From positions 1 through 64,000 of the forward strand of contig JOHN01000028.1 of assembly GCA_000719695.1 (NCBI GenBank): a stretch of 64,000 nucleotides of DNA, in the 5' to 3' direction. The notes beneath the pieces are model-generated. The model saw nothing but the letters and a program-made list of their open reading frames with translations. It searched no databases and had not been told where the DNA came from. The position numbers were made by a program, and so were the translations under genes. Positions 7,431-18,438 of the stretch are shown here, piece by piece. How positions within the stretch are numbered: position 1 is the first letter of the stretch; each line of letters opens with the position of its first letter. The stretch comes from Streptomyces sp. NRRL F-6131 (GTDB lineage Bacteria > Actinomycetota > Actinomycetes > Streptomycetales > Streptomycetaceae).

Positions 7431-8567
7431 TCAGTCGCTCTGCGGCCCCGCGAGGTTCTTGCTGAGCCACTGCAGGGTGTCCGGGATCATCTTCTTGAAG
7501 TCGGTGGTCAGGTGCTTCCCGCCGGGCTGCTCGTAGTACTCGACGGTGAGCGGCGCAGCGGCCTTCGCGACCCAGGCCTTGACCAGTTTGATCTCGTAGG
7601 CGTTGGCACCGCCGGCGGTGGCCAGCACCCGCACGTCGGCCTTGCCCTGGGAGACCAGCAGGTCGGGGCTGTTGGCCTGCCGGTCGTTCTCGTAGCCCTT
7701 CCACAGCGGGGAGTCGGGGTTGAAGTAACCGTCGATCGGCACGGCGGCCTTGAACTTGTCCGGGTGCTGGAGGGCCAGCTTGGCGCTGCAGAACGCGCCG
7801 GTGGAGGCCCCCATCAGGCCCCAGCCGTCGCGGCCCTTCACCGTGCGGAAGTTGGCGCGCACGAAGTCGGGGATGTCCTCGGCCATCCAGGTGCCGATCT
7901 TGGGCTGGCCCGGGATGTCGGCGCACTCCAGGGCCTTGGCCTCGTTGGAGTCGAGGTTCTGCACCGGCATGATCATGATGAAGGGGTGCGCCTTGCCCTG
8001 CTTGGCCAGGTCGGCGTCGACCTCCTGGATCGGCAGCTGGTTGTCCGTCCAGGTGTTGTAGCCGGCGCTCTGGCCGCCCGCGTACAGGGTCAGCACGGGG
8101 AAGCCGGTCCTGGCGTACTTCGGGTCGTTGTACTCCGGGGGGAGCCAGACCCAGACCTTGCCGGAGACCCCGGACTTGGGGCCGGCCAGGGTGGTCACCA
8201 TGATCTGGCCCGCGGCGGTGTCCCGGGCCTTGCCGAAGGTGGCCTGCGGGCCGGTGGGCATCAGCACCTTGCCGGAGGCGGCGGGCGGCGCGGTCGTGGT
8301 CGGCGCGGCGGGCGCCGAGGTCGACCCGGCCGCCGGGGAGCCGGGGGCGGACGAGCCCGGGGCGGACGAACCGGGGGCCGACGAACCGGGGGCGGAGGAC
8401 GCCGCGGCGGAGGAGCCGGCGGGTGAGGCGGCGCCGCCCGCGCCGGCCCTCGCCGAGTCCCCCTTGTTCCCGCCGTCCGTACTGCCGCAGGCCGCGAGCG
8501 CGGCGGCCAGGGTGAAGGCGGTGGCACCGGTCAGCACGGCGCGGAAACGGGAGGACTGCGGCTGCAC
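7431..8567 (-). CDS. Secreted lipoprotein esterase (alpha/beta hydrolase, esterase-D type)
   Basis: A 378-residue exported enzyme. Residues 1-27 form a lipoprotein signal (hydrophobic [10 protein letters not shown], with Cys27 as lipidated residue). A Ser/Gly/Ala-rich linker containing four GSSAP repeats follows, then the catalytic domain. [17 protein letters not shown] carries the nucleophile serine in GxSxG, and [14 protein letters not shown] near the end holds the catalytic His. This is the putative-esterase family related to esterase D and mycolyltransferases, so it hydrolyses or transfers acyl esters at the cell surface. The GTG start is chosen because GGAGAG lies eight bases upstream and the signal peptide begins there; the longer open frame is an artefact. 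Confidence 0.85.
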   Translation of the reverse strand: MQPQSSRFRAVLTGATAFTLAAALAACGSTDGGNKGDSARAGAGGAASPAGSSAAASSAPGSSAPGSSAPGSSAPGSPAAGSTSAPAAPTTTAPPAASGKVLMPTGPQATFGKARDTAAGQIMVTTLAGPKSGVSGKVWVWLPPEYNDPKYARTGFPVLTLYAGGQSAGYNTWTDNQLPIQEVDADLAKQGKAHPFIMIMPVQNLDSNEAKALECADIPGQPKIGTWMAEDIPDFVRANFRTVKGRDGWGLMGASTGAFCSAKLALQHPDKFKAAVPIDGYFNPDSPLWKGYENDRQANSPDLLVSQGKADVRVLATAGGANAYEIKLVKAWVAKAAAPLTVEYYEQPGGKHLTTDFKKMIPDTLQWLSKNLAGPQSD

Positions 8568-8997
8568 GGTGAGAACTCTCCGACCGGTGTCGCGCCCGCT
8601 CCGCGGAGCCGGGCGGTGGCCCCCGGGTGGGGCCGGACAGACCCGGGGCGCGACTGTCTGCGGGACCCCCGGGAGGCTGCTCGCCGCCCTGCTCGGCGGC
8701 GTGCCGTCCTGCGATCTTATGACGTGGTCGACGGTGGGCCGGTTGCGTGTCGGCCAGCACCGACCCAATGTTTGTTCCCGATCGGGTAAAGCCTCCCACG
8801 GCCCCTGCCGACCGGCGGGGGCCGCTCCCCGCCGGTCGGCGGGGAGCTTGCCGGACGTCGACCGGACCGCCGGCCGGAACCGCCCGAACGAGCGAGCGCC
8901 CACCGCGACGCCCGCGCCTTGGACACTCGTACCAGTGACGCCGGGACGGGAATCGGGAACGATCGGGCCAGCCGCCGTGAGCCGAGGAGAGTCCGAC

Positions 8998-9741
8998 ATG
9001 CTGGAACAGATCGCCGTCGTCACCGGAGCCGGGAGCGGTGTCGGGCGGGCCGTCGCGCGGGAGCTGGCGGCCGGGGGGTGGCGGCTGGTGCTCGCCGGGC
9101 GCCGGGCGGAGCCGCTGCGCGAGACCGCCCGGCTGAGCGGCGCCGAGGCCGCCGTGGTGCCGACCGACGTCACCGACCCGGCGGCGGTGGACGCGCTGTT
9201 CGCGGCGGCCGTCGAGCGGTTCGGGCGGGTGGACCTGCTGTTCAACAACGCCGGGACGTTCGGCGCCCCGGCCACGGTGGACGAGTTGGACGTCGCCGAG
9301 TGGCGGGCCGTGGTCGACCTCAACCTGACCGGCGCGTTCCTGTGTGCGCGCGCCGCGTTCCGGCAGATGCGGGCGCAGCGGCCGCAGGGCGGCCGGATCA
9401 TCAACAACGGCTCGATCTCCGCGCACGTACCGCGTCCGCAGTCGATCGCCTACACCGCGACCAAGCATGCCGTGACCGGGCTGACCAAGTCGCTGTCGCT
9501 GGACGGCCGTCCGTACCGGATCGCCTGCGGGCAGATCGACATCGGCAACGCCGCCACCGACATGACGGCCGCGATGAGCCTGGGGGTCCGGCAGGCGGAC
9601 GGGCGGATCGCGGTCGAGCCGACGATGGACGTCGACGACGTGGCCCGCACGGTGCGGCACATGGCGGAGCTGCCGCTGGAAGCCAATGTGCAGTTCGCGA
9701 CGGTGATGGCGACCGCCATGCCGTACATCGGCCGAGGCTGA
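8998..9741 (+). CDS. Short-chain dehydrogenase/reductase (SDR)
   Basis: A 247-residue classical [17 protein letters not shown] (residues 7-20) is the TGxxxGxG cofactor loop, NNAG follows in [12 protein letters not shown], and [20 protein letters not shown] supplies the catalytic serine and Tyr152-x3-Lys156. An Arg after the second strand (LAGRRAEPL) suggests NADP(H). The substrate is unknown. The ATG has GAGGAGAG eight bases upstream. It is monocistronic and divergent from the esterase, with 430 bp between them containing both promoters. Confidence 0.9.
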   Translation: MLEQIAVVTGAGSGVGRAVARELAAGGWRLVLAGRRAEPLRETARLSGAEAAVVPTDVTDPAAVDALFAAAVERFGRVDLLFNNAGTFGAPATVDELDVAEWRAVVDLNLTGAFLCARAAFRQMRAQRPQGGRIINNGSISAHVPRPQSIAYTATKHAVTGLTKSLSLDGRPYRIACGQIDIGNAATDMTAAMSLGVRQADGRIAVEPTMDVDDVARTVRHMAELPLEANVQFATVMATAMPYIGRG

Positions 9742-9778
9742 GCCTGAAGCCGAGGCTGGGCCCGAAGCCGGTGCCGGG

Positions 9779-9844
9779 ACCGGGTCGGCACCCGGCCTGG
9801 ACCGGGTCGGCACCGGGTCGGCACCGGGTCGGCACCGGCGCCGC
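9779..9844. repeat. Six tandem 11-bp repeats
   Basis: Units close to ACCGGGTCGGC start at 9779, 9790, 9801, 9812, 9823 and 9834; units 1, 3, 4 and 5 are identical. They begin 38 bp past the SDR stop codon and lie outside any supported gene. Eleven-bp phasing could matter for DNA binding, but simple replication slippage explains it. Confidence 0.7.
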
Positions 9845-9861
9845 CGGTCCGCACACGCGGA

Positions 9862-9893
9862 GGACCCCCGTCGCACACGGCTGACGAGGGTCC
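9862..9893. terminator. Bidirectional terminator between the SDR and amylase genes
   Basis: GGACCCCCGTC (9862-9872) pairs with GACGAGGGTCC (9883-9893) with one mismatch around a 10-base loop, between two convergent genes. Confidence 0.55.
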
Positions 9894-9930
9894 CCTTGCT
9901 CCGGCGAGCAGCTCCGGGAGCTGCGGCGGA

Positions 9931-11688
9931 CTACGGCCGCCAGGTGTCGTTCAGCACGACCTTCCCCGAGGCGGGCACCGTCGCGGTCCGGTTGGCCCCG
10001 GACTCCCAGATGACCGCGCCCGAGGCGTCCTTGCGGACGTACTTGTACGCGAAGGACGTCCCGGCGGGCAGCGTCACGTCGAGCTTCCACACCGGGTAGG
10101 CGGCCGAGGAGAGCGGCAGCGCGGCGGCCGGGTTCCAGGCGCCGAGGGCCGCGTTGTCCCCGACCACGTAGACGTTCTGGCCCCAGCTGGTGGTCGCGTT
10201 GACGGCGAAGGACGCCCCGCCGCTCACCACGGTGCCGCTGCCGGGCGCGCCGACGTGCAGCGCGATCGCGTCACCGGCGCCGACGGTCGCGGTGAACCGG
10301 CCGTCCGTGCCGACGGTGTAGGACGGGCCGGTGCAGCCGCCGGCCGCCGGGTCGCCGTGCTGGACGTCGCAGTAGGAGCCGGCCGGCAGCGAGGTCTGGA
10401 AGGTCTGGGTGAGCGCGCCGCTCTCCCGGTTGATCGCCACGAAGCCCTTGGCGCCCCGGCCGAAGGCGATCGCGTTGCTGCCGTTGGACCACCAGTTGGT
10501 GAGTCCGGTGCCGGCCACCGCGTTGCGGAAGCCGACCATGTTGGCCACCTGCCGCCAGGCGTGCGTGCAGTTCCAGCCGTCCTGGTAGCAGGCGTTGACG
10601 GTGCCGCCGTTCGGCGGGCCGTCGTCGTGGCCGGAGAAGGCGTAGCCGGAGTAGACGTTGGGCGAGCCGTAGGGGTGGGCCAGCATGAAGACGTTGGCCA
10701 GGGTGTAGGCGGAGCCGTCCCGGTAGGTCAGTGTGGAGCCGTTGCGCTCGGTGTCCCAGTTGTCGACGAAGGTGCGGGCCTTGTCGCCCGGCAGCAGGCC
10801 GCCGCCCCAGCCGGACAGGTCGGCGAGCCGGCCGCCCTGGAAGGCGCTCTTCAGCCAGGTGCCGGAGCGGAACTCGTCGACGTCGCCGGTGCCGGTGTAC
10901 TCGGAGGGCTGGACCGGCTCGCCGGCGCCGTAGATGACCTCCTGCACCCAGTAGGCCTGCGGGTTGGCCGTCCTGGCCTTGATCGCGGCGAGGTCGGCGG
11001 CGGCGATGTGCTTGGCGGCGTCGATCCGGTAGCCGTCGACGCCCAGCGAGGCCAGGTCGTCGAGGTAGCGGGCGATCGTCTGCTGGACGTAGGCGCTGCC
11101 GGTGTTCAGGTCGGAGAGGTTGACCAGCTCGCAGTTCTGCACGTTGGAGCGGTCGTTGTAGTTGCTGATCGCCGTCCGGCAGGAGTGGAAGTCCTGGTCC
11201 TGGTAGTACCCGGGGTAGGTGTACTTGCTGTACGCGGTGCCGCCGGTGCCGGTGCCGGCGCCGGCGGACATGTGGTTGATCACCGAGTCGGCGATCACCT
11301 TGACGCCGGCCGCGTGGCAGGTGTCGATCATGTTCTTGAAGGCCGTCCGGTCGCCGAGGCGCCCGGCTATCCGGTAGCTGACGGGCTGGTAGGAGGTCCA
11401 CCACTGGCTGCCCTGGATGTGTTCCTGGGGCGGCGAGACCTCGACGAAGCCGTAGCCCTTGGGGCCGAGGGTGTCGGTGCAGGCCTTGGCGACCGAGTCG
11501 AAGCGCCACTCGAAGAGGGTGGCCGTGACGTCCTTGCCGCCGCCGGGCGGGGCGGCCTGCGCGGCGGGGGCGGCGCCGAGGGCGGCGGTGAGCGAGAGCG
11601 CGAGGGCCGCCGAGGCGCCGAGCGCGCCGGCCGCGCGGACGGGCCGGACTCTGCGGGCGGGCCGGCGGGTGGGGGCGGTGGTGACCAC
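9931..11688 (-). CDS. Secreted alpha-amylase (GH13) with C-terminal CBM20
   Basis: A 585-residue exported enzyme. A twin-arginine-like or Sec signal with several Arg and a hydrophobic core ends at about AAQAAPPGG (residue 50). GH13 regions follow in order: region [10 protein letters not shown], region [11 protein letters not shown] with the nucleophile Asp, region [12 protein letters not shown] with the acid/base Glu, and region IV FVDNWD. The last 100 residues ([18 protein letters not shown] to the C-terminus) are a family-20 starch-binding module with its Trp residues. It makes maltodextrins from starch outside the cell. AGGAGA precedes the GTG start. Three phased repeats upstream suggest repression by a MalR/LacI-type protein. 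Confidence 0.93.
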   Translation of the reverse strand: MVTTAPTRRPARRVRPVRAAGALGASAALALSLTAALGAAPAAQAAPPGGGKDVTATLFEWRFDSVAKACTDTLGPKGYGFVEVSPPQEHIQGSQWWTSYQPVSYRIAGRLGDRTAFKNMIDTCHAAGVKVIADSVINHMSAGAGTGTGGTAYSKYTYPGYYQDQDFHSCRTAISNYNDRSNVQNCELVNLSDLNTGSAYVQQTIARYLDDLASLGVDGYRIDAAKHIAAADLAAIKARTANPQAYWVQEVIYGAGEPVQPSEYTGTGDVDEFRSGTWLKSAFQGGRLADLSGWGGGLLPGDKARTFVDNWDTERNGSTLTYRDGSAYTLANVFMLAHPYGSPNVYSGYAFSGHDDGPPNGGTVNACYQDGWNCTHAWRQVANMVGFRNAVAGTGLTNWWSNGSNAIAFGRGAKGFVAINRESGALTQTFQTSLPAGSYCDVQHGDPAAGGCTGPSYTVGTDGRFTATVGAGDAIALHVGAPGSGTVVSGGASFAVNATTSWGQNVYVVGDNAALGAWNPAAALPLSSAAYPVWKLDVTLPAGTSFAYKYVRKDASGAVIWESGANRTATVPASGKVVLNDTWRP

Positions 11689-11753
11689 GTTGTCTCCTGA
11701 GGGGGTGGCTGGGGTGGGGCAGCCTGGACGGCTGTGGTGGGGCAGCCGGGTAC

Positions 11754-11786
11754 CGTTCCTGAAAGCTTGCTGAAACTTTCTGGAAA
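11754..11786 (-). promoter_or_regulatory. Candidate maltodextrin-regulator operator of the amylase gene
   Basis: Read on the minus strand there are three direct 11-bp units: TTTCCAGAAAG, TTTCAGCAAGC and TTTCAGGAACG. They lie 66-98 bp upstream of the amylase start. GTTTCAGCAAG (11766-11776 on the complement) recurs exactly in front of the pullulanase gene at 24022-24032. LacI-family regulators such as Reg1/MalR are known to bind similar elements before Streptomyces amylase genes. Confidence 0.55.
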
Positions 11787-11955
11787 TCGCTGCGCCGAAC
11801 TTAGGGTCGCCGCCGGGGCCCGTCAAGGGCCTGGGAGGAAGGTTTCGGCGGGCCGACACCAGGTCGTGGGCGAACTCGGGTGAGACTTTCCCGCTCCCCG
11901 GGGCGTGGATGTCCGTGGAAGGGCACCGAACGGCACCACGAGCACGGGGGACGGC

Positions 11956-12477
11956 ATGAGCGGGACGGGCGACTTCGAGGAGTTCGCTGCCAACCGGGCC
12001 GGCCGGCTCTTCCAGGTCGCGTACCTGATGTGCGGCGACTGGCACCAGGCCCAGGACCTCGTCCAGACCACCCTCGCCAAGCTCTACTCGGTCTGGGGCC
12101 GGCTGCGCCGCGGCGACGACGAACCCTCGATCGACGCCTACGCCCGCAAGGTGCTGCTCCGCTGCTACCTCTCGCACCGCCGGCTGCGCCGCTCCGGCGA
12201 GATCGCCGTCGCCGAACTCCCCGACTCCCCCGGCGGACCGGACGGCCACCCGGCGGCCGGCGCCGATCTGCGGCTCACCCTGGTCGCCGCGCTCCGCACG
12301 CTCCCGCCGCGCAACCGGGCCGTCGTGGTCCTGCGGTACCTGGAGGACCATCCGATCGAGGCGGTGGCCGAGATGCTCGGCACCACCCCGGCCGCCGTGA
12401 AGGGACTCTCCACCCGCTCGCTGGCCCGGCTGCGCGAGACCCTGGCCGACGACCGCGAGCTGCTGCTCAGGCCCTGA
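11956..12477 (+). CDS. ECF sigma factor, SigE family
   Basis: A 173-residue sigma-70 family protein. Region 2 reads [38 protein letters not shown], and region 4 reads [42 protein letters not shown]. This is typical of the actinobacterial SigE-type ECF group. It directs RNA polymerase to a small regulon, probably including itself. The start at MSGTGDF has GGGGGAC just upstream; the frame is open a further 17 codons. The following gene is probably its membrane partner, 76 bp downstream on the same strand. Confidence 0.9.
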   Translation: MSGTGDFEEFAANRAGRLFQVAYLMCGDWHQAQDLVQTTLAKLYSVWGRLRRGDDEPSIDAYARKVLLRCYLSHRRLRRSGEIAVAELPDSPGGPDGHPAAGADLRLTLVAALRTLPPRNRAVVVLRYLEDHPIEAVAEMLGTTPAAVKGLSTRSLARLRETLADDRELLLRP

Positions 12478-12553
12478 ACCCGGCCACCGACCGGGCCCGC
12501 CCCGTCCTCCTTCCCCGCCGACCGACCACCACCAGCCCCAGGAGCCCCGCCCC

Positions 12554-13432
12554 ATGGCCCCCGACCCGGACCTCGAACACGACCTGGGCCGGCTTCTCGC
12601 CGACAGCGTCCAGGACCTCCACCCCCCGGTCGCCGTGATGCTCGCCGAGGCCACCCGGCGGGGCCGCGTGCTGCGCCGGCGGCGTCGACTGGGCAGCGCC
12701 GCCTCGGCCGCGGCCGTGCTCGCACTGGCCGTCGCCGTGACCCTCACCGGCCTGCCCGCCCTCATCGGGTACGACGCCGCCCCGGCCGCACCGACCGCCG
12801 CCGACCGCCGCCCCAGCTCCGACCCCCGCCCCAGCTCCGACCCCAGCTCCGAGGCGGGCCCCGACCCCGACACCGCCGCGCCGGACCCGCGGGACCCGCA
12901 GCACCTCCGGGACCGGCAGAGCGTGACGATGCGCGACGACCTGGCCCGGCTGCTCGGCCCCGGCAGCCGGCTGGACCCCGAGCCCGGCGCCGACCAGCTC
13001 ACCCTCGACCCGGCCGCCGACGCCGTGCTCTGGACGCGCTACGACGACGGCGCGGGCGCCGTCACCGTCTCCGTCGAGGTGCACGGCCCGGCCTCGCGGG
13101 CGGGCGCGCCCTCCTGCGGCGCCCGCACCGAGTCGGCCCGCGCGGCCGGCTACCGCTGCGAGACCGCGGCCGGCCCCGGCCCGGACCCGCAGGTCGTCGA
13201 GGTGCTGGAGACCGCCGACACCGGCTGGCTCACCTACCGGATCTGGACGCCGTTCCCGGACGGCACCCGGGTCGGGCTCGCCGTCCACAACGGCACCCTG
13301 CACGACGTCGACGACCCGACGCTCAACTCGCGCCGCACCCGGGACACCCCGCCGCTGGACCTGCCACGGTGGCAGCAGATCGCCGCCGACGGGGTCTGGG
13401 AGCAGCTCCCCGGCCTGGCACCGAAACCGTGA
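12554..13432 (+). CDS. Single-pass membrane protein, probable partner of the ECF sigma factor
   Basis: A 292-residue protein. Residues 1-40 are cytosolic ([20 protein letters not shown], then [13 protein letters not shown]), followed by a hydrophobic helix about residues 43-66 and an extracytoplasmic domain. The outer part begins with a Pro/Ser/Asp linker repeating SSDP and contains four cysteines, with SCGARTES and YRCETAAG forming a likely disulfide pair. Position and topology fit a regulator or sensor working with the upstream sigma factor, but no zinc anti-sigma motif is visible. AGGAG precedes the ATG. Confidence 0.7.
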   Translation: MAPDPDLEHDLGRLLADSVQDLHPPVAVMLAEATRRGRVLRRRRRLGSAASAAAVLALAVAVTLTGLPALIGYDAAPAAPTAADRRPSSDPRPSSDPSSEAGPDPDTAAPDPRDPQHLRDRQSVTMRDDLARLLGPGSRLDPEPGADQLTLDPAADAVLWTRYDDGAGAVTVSVEVHGPASRAGAPSCGARTESARAAGYRCETAAGPGPDPQVVEVLETADTGWLTYRIWTPFPDGTRVGLAVHNGTLHDVDDPTLNSRRTRDTPPLDLPRWQQIAADGVWEQLPGLAPKP

Positions 13433-13462
13433 CGCCCGGCCTCCGACGACCGGTCCGACGGC

Positions 13463-15528
<2,066 letters not shown>

Positions 15529-17865
15529 TCAGCTCGTGGCGATCGAGGTGTCGTCGATCACGAAGCTGGTCTGCAGCGAGGAGTCCTCGGTGCCGGTGAA
15601 CTTGAGGGTCACCGTCTGGCCCGCGTAGGCCGACAGGTCGAAGGTCCGCAGCTGGTAGCCGGCGGCGGCGTCGACGTTGGAGTAGGTCTTCAGCGTGGTG
15701 CCGTTGACCTGGACCGTCAGCTTGTCGTACTGGGTCGAACCGGACTCACCGGTGTCGATGTGCAGGTAGAAGCTGAGGGTCGCCTTGCAGCCGGTCGGGA
15801 TGGTGACCGTCTGGGACAGCGTGTCGGTGTGGGTGGAGCCGTAGCCGTTCAGCCAGGACTTCCAGGTGCCACCGTGCGGGGCCTGCGAGGCCGACTTGTC
15901 GATGACGCCGCTGGAGGCGGTCCACGGTGCGGCCGTGCCCGTCTCGAAGCCCGCGTTGCCGAGCAGCTGCGCCGGGGTGCAGTTGGTGGAGGTGTCGGTG
16001 ACCGCCCAGGTGAAGCTGGCGGAGCCGGTCTTGCCCGCCGAGTCCTTCGCCGTCACGGTGACGTTGGAGGTGCCCAGGGTGGTCGGGGTGCCGGTGACCA
16101 CGCCGGTGGAGGCGTTGATCGCCAGGCCGGCCGGCAGGCCGGTGGCCGAGTAGGTCAGCGGGGCGGTGCCGCCGGAGGCCTTGACGGCCAGGTTGACGGC
16201 GGTGCCGACCTTGGTGCTCTGGTTGCCCGGGTTGGTGACGGTGACGCCACCCGGGTTCGGCGGCACGGTGCCGACGTTGACGCCGGCCCAGGCGGTGCCG
16301 ACCGCGATCAGCTCGGGGCTGCCGTCGCCGTAGAGGGTCTTGGCGGCGTTCTCGGTGGCGGTGCGCGCCTGGGCGTAGTTGGTGGTGGAGGTCATGTACG
16401 AGGTCAGCGCCTTGTACCAGATCTGCAGCGCCTTGTCCCGGCCGATGCCGGTGACGGTGACGTTGTTGGCGGTCGGGCTGTTGTAGCTGACGCCGTTGAT
16501 GACCTTGGCGCCGCTGCCCTCGGCCAGCAGGTAGAAGAAGTGGTTGGCGACACCGGACGAGTAGTGGACGTCCAGGTTGCCGACGCCCGAGTACCAGGAG
16601 TCGGCCGAGCGGCCGTCCTTGGAGGGCTTGTCCATGTAGCGCAGCGGCGTGCCGTTGCCGTTGATGTCGATGAGCTCGCCGACCAGGTAGTCCGGGTTGT
16701 CCTTCGGCAGGTTGGCGTAGAACTCCACCGCGTTGCCGAAGATGTCCGAGGTGGCCTCGTTGAGACCGCCGGACTCGCCGGAGTAGTTGAGGTTGGCGGT
16801 CGCCGAGGTGACGCCGTGGCTCATCTCGTGGCCGGCCACGTCGAGCTCGGTCAGCGGGTGGGTGTCACCGTCACCGTCGCCGTAGGTCATGCAGAAGCAG
16901 TCGTCGTCCCAGAAGGCGTTGACGTACCCGGTGTCGTAGTGGACCCGGCTGAACGCGCCGGCACCGTCGTTGCGGATGCCGCTGCGGCCGAAGGTGTTCT
17001 TGTAGAAGTCCCAGGTGGCGGCGGCGCCGTACTGGGCGTCGACCGCGGCCGACTCGCGGTTGCTGGCCTGGCCGTTGCCCCAGGTGTCGGTGGAGCGGGA
17101 GAACAGGGTGCCGTTGCCGGTGGTCCGGTTGCCCATGTCGGTGGTGTACTGACCGCCGCGGGTGGCGTCCTTCAGCTGGAACGAGGACCCGCTCTGGGTC
17201 GTGGTCAGCGGGACGCTGCCGACGAAGACGCCGGTGCCGGTGCCGGTCTTGATGGCCTCGGTCTTGCCCAGCACCGCGCCGGTGGTGGCGTCGGTGACGA
17301 CCCGCAGGCGGCTCGGGGTGCCGTCCGACTCCTTGCCGGTGACGACGGTCTGCCAGGCGAGCCGCGGGGTGCCGTCGGCGACCCAGACGACCAGGGTCGG
17401 GGCCTTGTCGAGCGCGGAGCCGGCCTCGGCGGCCAGCGCGGCCTCCTGGGCCTTCGGCGCGGCGAGCTTCGGCGTGGTCTCGATGCCGGTCAGCACGGCC
17501 TCGCTGGCCTTGGTCACGCCCGTGGTGGCGCCGGTGGCGTCCTGGTGGACGATCAGGTCGCCGCCGAGCACCGGCAGGCCGGCGTAGGTGCGCTCGTAGC
17601 GCAGGTGGCGGGCACCGTTGGTGTCCTGGACGACGTCCTTGGTGACCAGCTTCTCGGCACCGGTGAGGCCGAGGGTCTGGGCGAGGCCGGCGGTCTGCTG
17701 GTTCGCGGAGGCGATCAGCTCGGCCCGGCTCGCCTGCTGCGCGGCGACGGCGGCCGGCGCGTCAGGGGTGACCGCCTGGGCGATGGCCGGGAAGCCGGTC
17801 ACCAGCAGCGCGGTGGTGGCGGCCATGACAACCGCTGCCTTCCGGGCGTGGGCGTAACGGGACAT
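15529..17865 (-). CDS. Secreted M4-family (thermolysin-like) zinc metalloprotease
   Basis: A 778-residue preproprotein. The signal peptide ends near residue 30 (LLVTGFPAIAQA). A propeptide with FTP/PepSY-type segments follows (HLRYERTYAGLPVLGGD). The catalytic domain contains VAGHEMSHGVT (HExxH, about residue 345), and the third zinc ligand Glu lies in GGLNEATSDIFG. After the protease come a putative Ig-like domain (SATGLPAGLAINASTGVVTG) and a C-terminal jelly-roll-like domain (NAGFETGTAAPWTASSG) that may bind polysaccharide or protein. It degrades extracellular protein. GGAG stands eight bases before the ATG. It is the only proteolytic enzyme in this run of exported hydrolases. Confidence 0.93.
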   Translation of the reverse strand: MSRYAHARKAAVVMAATTALLVTGFPAIAQAVTPDAPAAVAAQQASRAELIASANQQTAGLAQTLGLTGAEKLVTKDVVQDTNGARHLRYERTYAGLPVLGGDLIVHQDATGATTGVTKASEAVLTGIETTPKLAAPKAQEAALAAEAGSALDKAPTLVVWVADGTPRLAWQTVVTGKESDGTPSRLRVVTDATTGAVLGKTEAIKTGTGTGVFVGSVPLTTTQSGSSFQLKDATRGGQYTTDMGNRTTGNGTLFSRSTDTWGNGQASNRESAAVDAQYGAAATWDFYKNTFGRSGIRNDGAGAFSRVHYDTGYVNAFWDDDCFCMTYGDGDGDTHPLTELDVAGHEMSHGVTSATANLNYSGESGGLNEATSDIFGNAVEFYANLPKDNPDYLVGELIDINGNGTPLRYMDKPSKDGRSADSWYSGVGNLDVHYSSGVANHFFYLLAEGSGAKVINGVSYNSPTANNVTVTGIGRDKALQIWYKALTSYMTSTTNYAQARTATENAAKTLYGDGSPELIAVGTAWAGVNVGTVPPNPGGVTVTNPGNQSTKVGTAVNLAVKASGGTAPLTYSATGLPAGLAINASTGVVTGTPTTLGTSNVTVTAKDSAGKTGSASFTWAVTDTSTNCTPAQLLGNAGFETGTAAPWTASSGVIDKSASQAPHGGTWKSWLNGYGSTHTDTLSQTVTIPTGCKATLSFYLHIDTGESGSTQYDKLTVQVNGTTLKTYSNVDAAAGYQLRTFDLSAYAGQTVTLKFTGTEDSSLQTSFVIDDTSIATS

Positions 17866-18350
17866 GCGGACTCCTTTTCCGACCGCCGCGGGGTTCGCGG
17901 ACGGTGGAGAGAACCTGGCCGCAGGGTTGCGACTCAGTGGGGGCCCCCGCCGCCGGTGCGCGGCGCGGGTGCGGTTGCGGAGCAGGGGGACGAAACGTTT
18001 TTCCGGCAGGGGGATCGCGCTGTTCCTGACCTGGGGCAGCTGCACCGGGGGGTGGGGCCCCCTCGTCTGCAGCCGGAGGAATCGTGGCAGCAAACGAGCC
18101 GTGAATGACAGATGCATGCCATGGATTGGCCGATTAGCTACCGGGCCGTACATCTGTCGGAAGGCCAGGAGTGTTACGGCGGTAAGAACTTCCGAAGATC
18201 GTTTTCATGTGGGTCGAAAAGGTTTGGTCACCCCCCGCGGGCACTGACCAGCACTCAGGGCGCGGGCCCGGCCCGCGGAGCCGCCGACAGCGCCCGACGG
18301 GCGCGGCACGTCACCTTTCCGGCCGTGCCAGGGGCGGTTTTCGGCCAACT

Positions 18351-18365
18351 CCATTCATTGAATGG
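18351..18365. promoter_or_regulatory. 15-bp AT-rich palindrome
   Basis: CCATTCATTGAATGG is a perfect inverted repeat around a central T, an unlikely sequence in DNA of this composition. It lies between the pullulanase terminator and the upstream region of the protease gene, so it could be an operator for the protease. No matching regulator is in the window. Confidence 0.35.
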
Positions 18366-18388
18366 AACCGAAAACACCATGGAACAGT

Positions 18389-18425
18389 CCGGGCCCCGCT
18401 CCGCCGACGGCGGAACGGGGCCCGG
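18389..18425 (-). terminator. Terminator of the amylase-pullulanase gene
   Basis: A 17-bp stem (CCGGGCCCCGCTCCGCC against GGCGGAACGGGGCCCGG) with a three-base loop. The single mismatch becomes a G-U pair in the minus-strand transcript. It starts 14 bases after the stop codon. Confidence 0.75.
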
Positions 18426-18438
18426 GGACGGCGGTCCG

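Larger units (their letters stand above)
17866..18438. other. 573-bp intergenic region: protease promoter and leader, pullulanase terminator
   Basis: No gene is present. The segment 18100-18220 is markedly AT-richer than its surroundings and probably holds the protease promoter, giving a long 5' leader. ACAGATG (18108-18114) and CATCTGT (18151-18157) form a spaced inverted repeat there. CCATTCATTGAATGG at 18351-18365 is a 15-bp palindrome of unknown role. The pullulanase terminator occupies 18389-18425. Confidence 0.5.
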
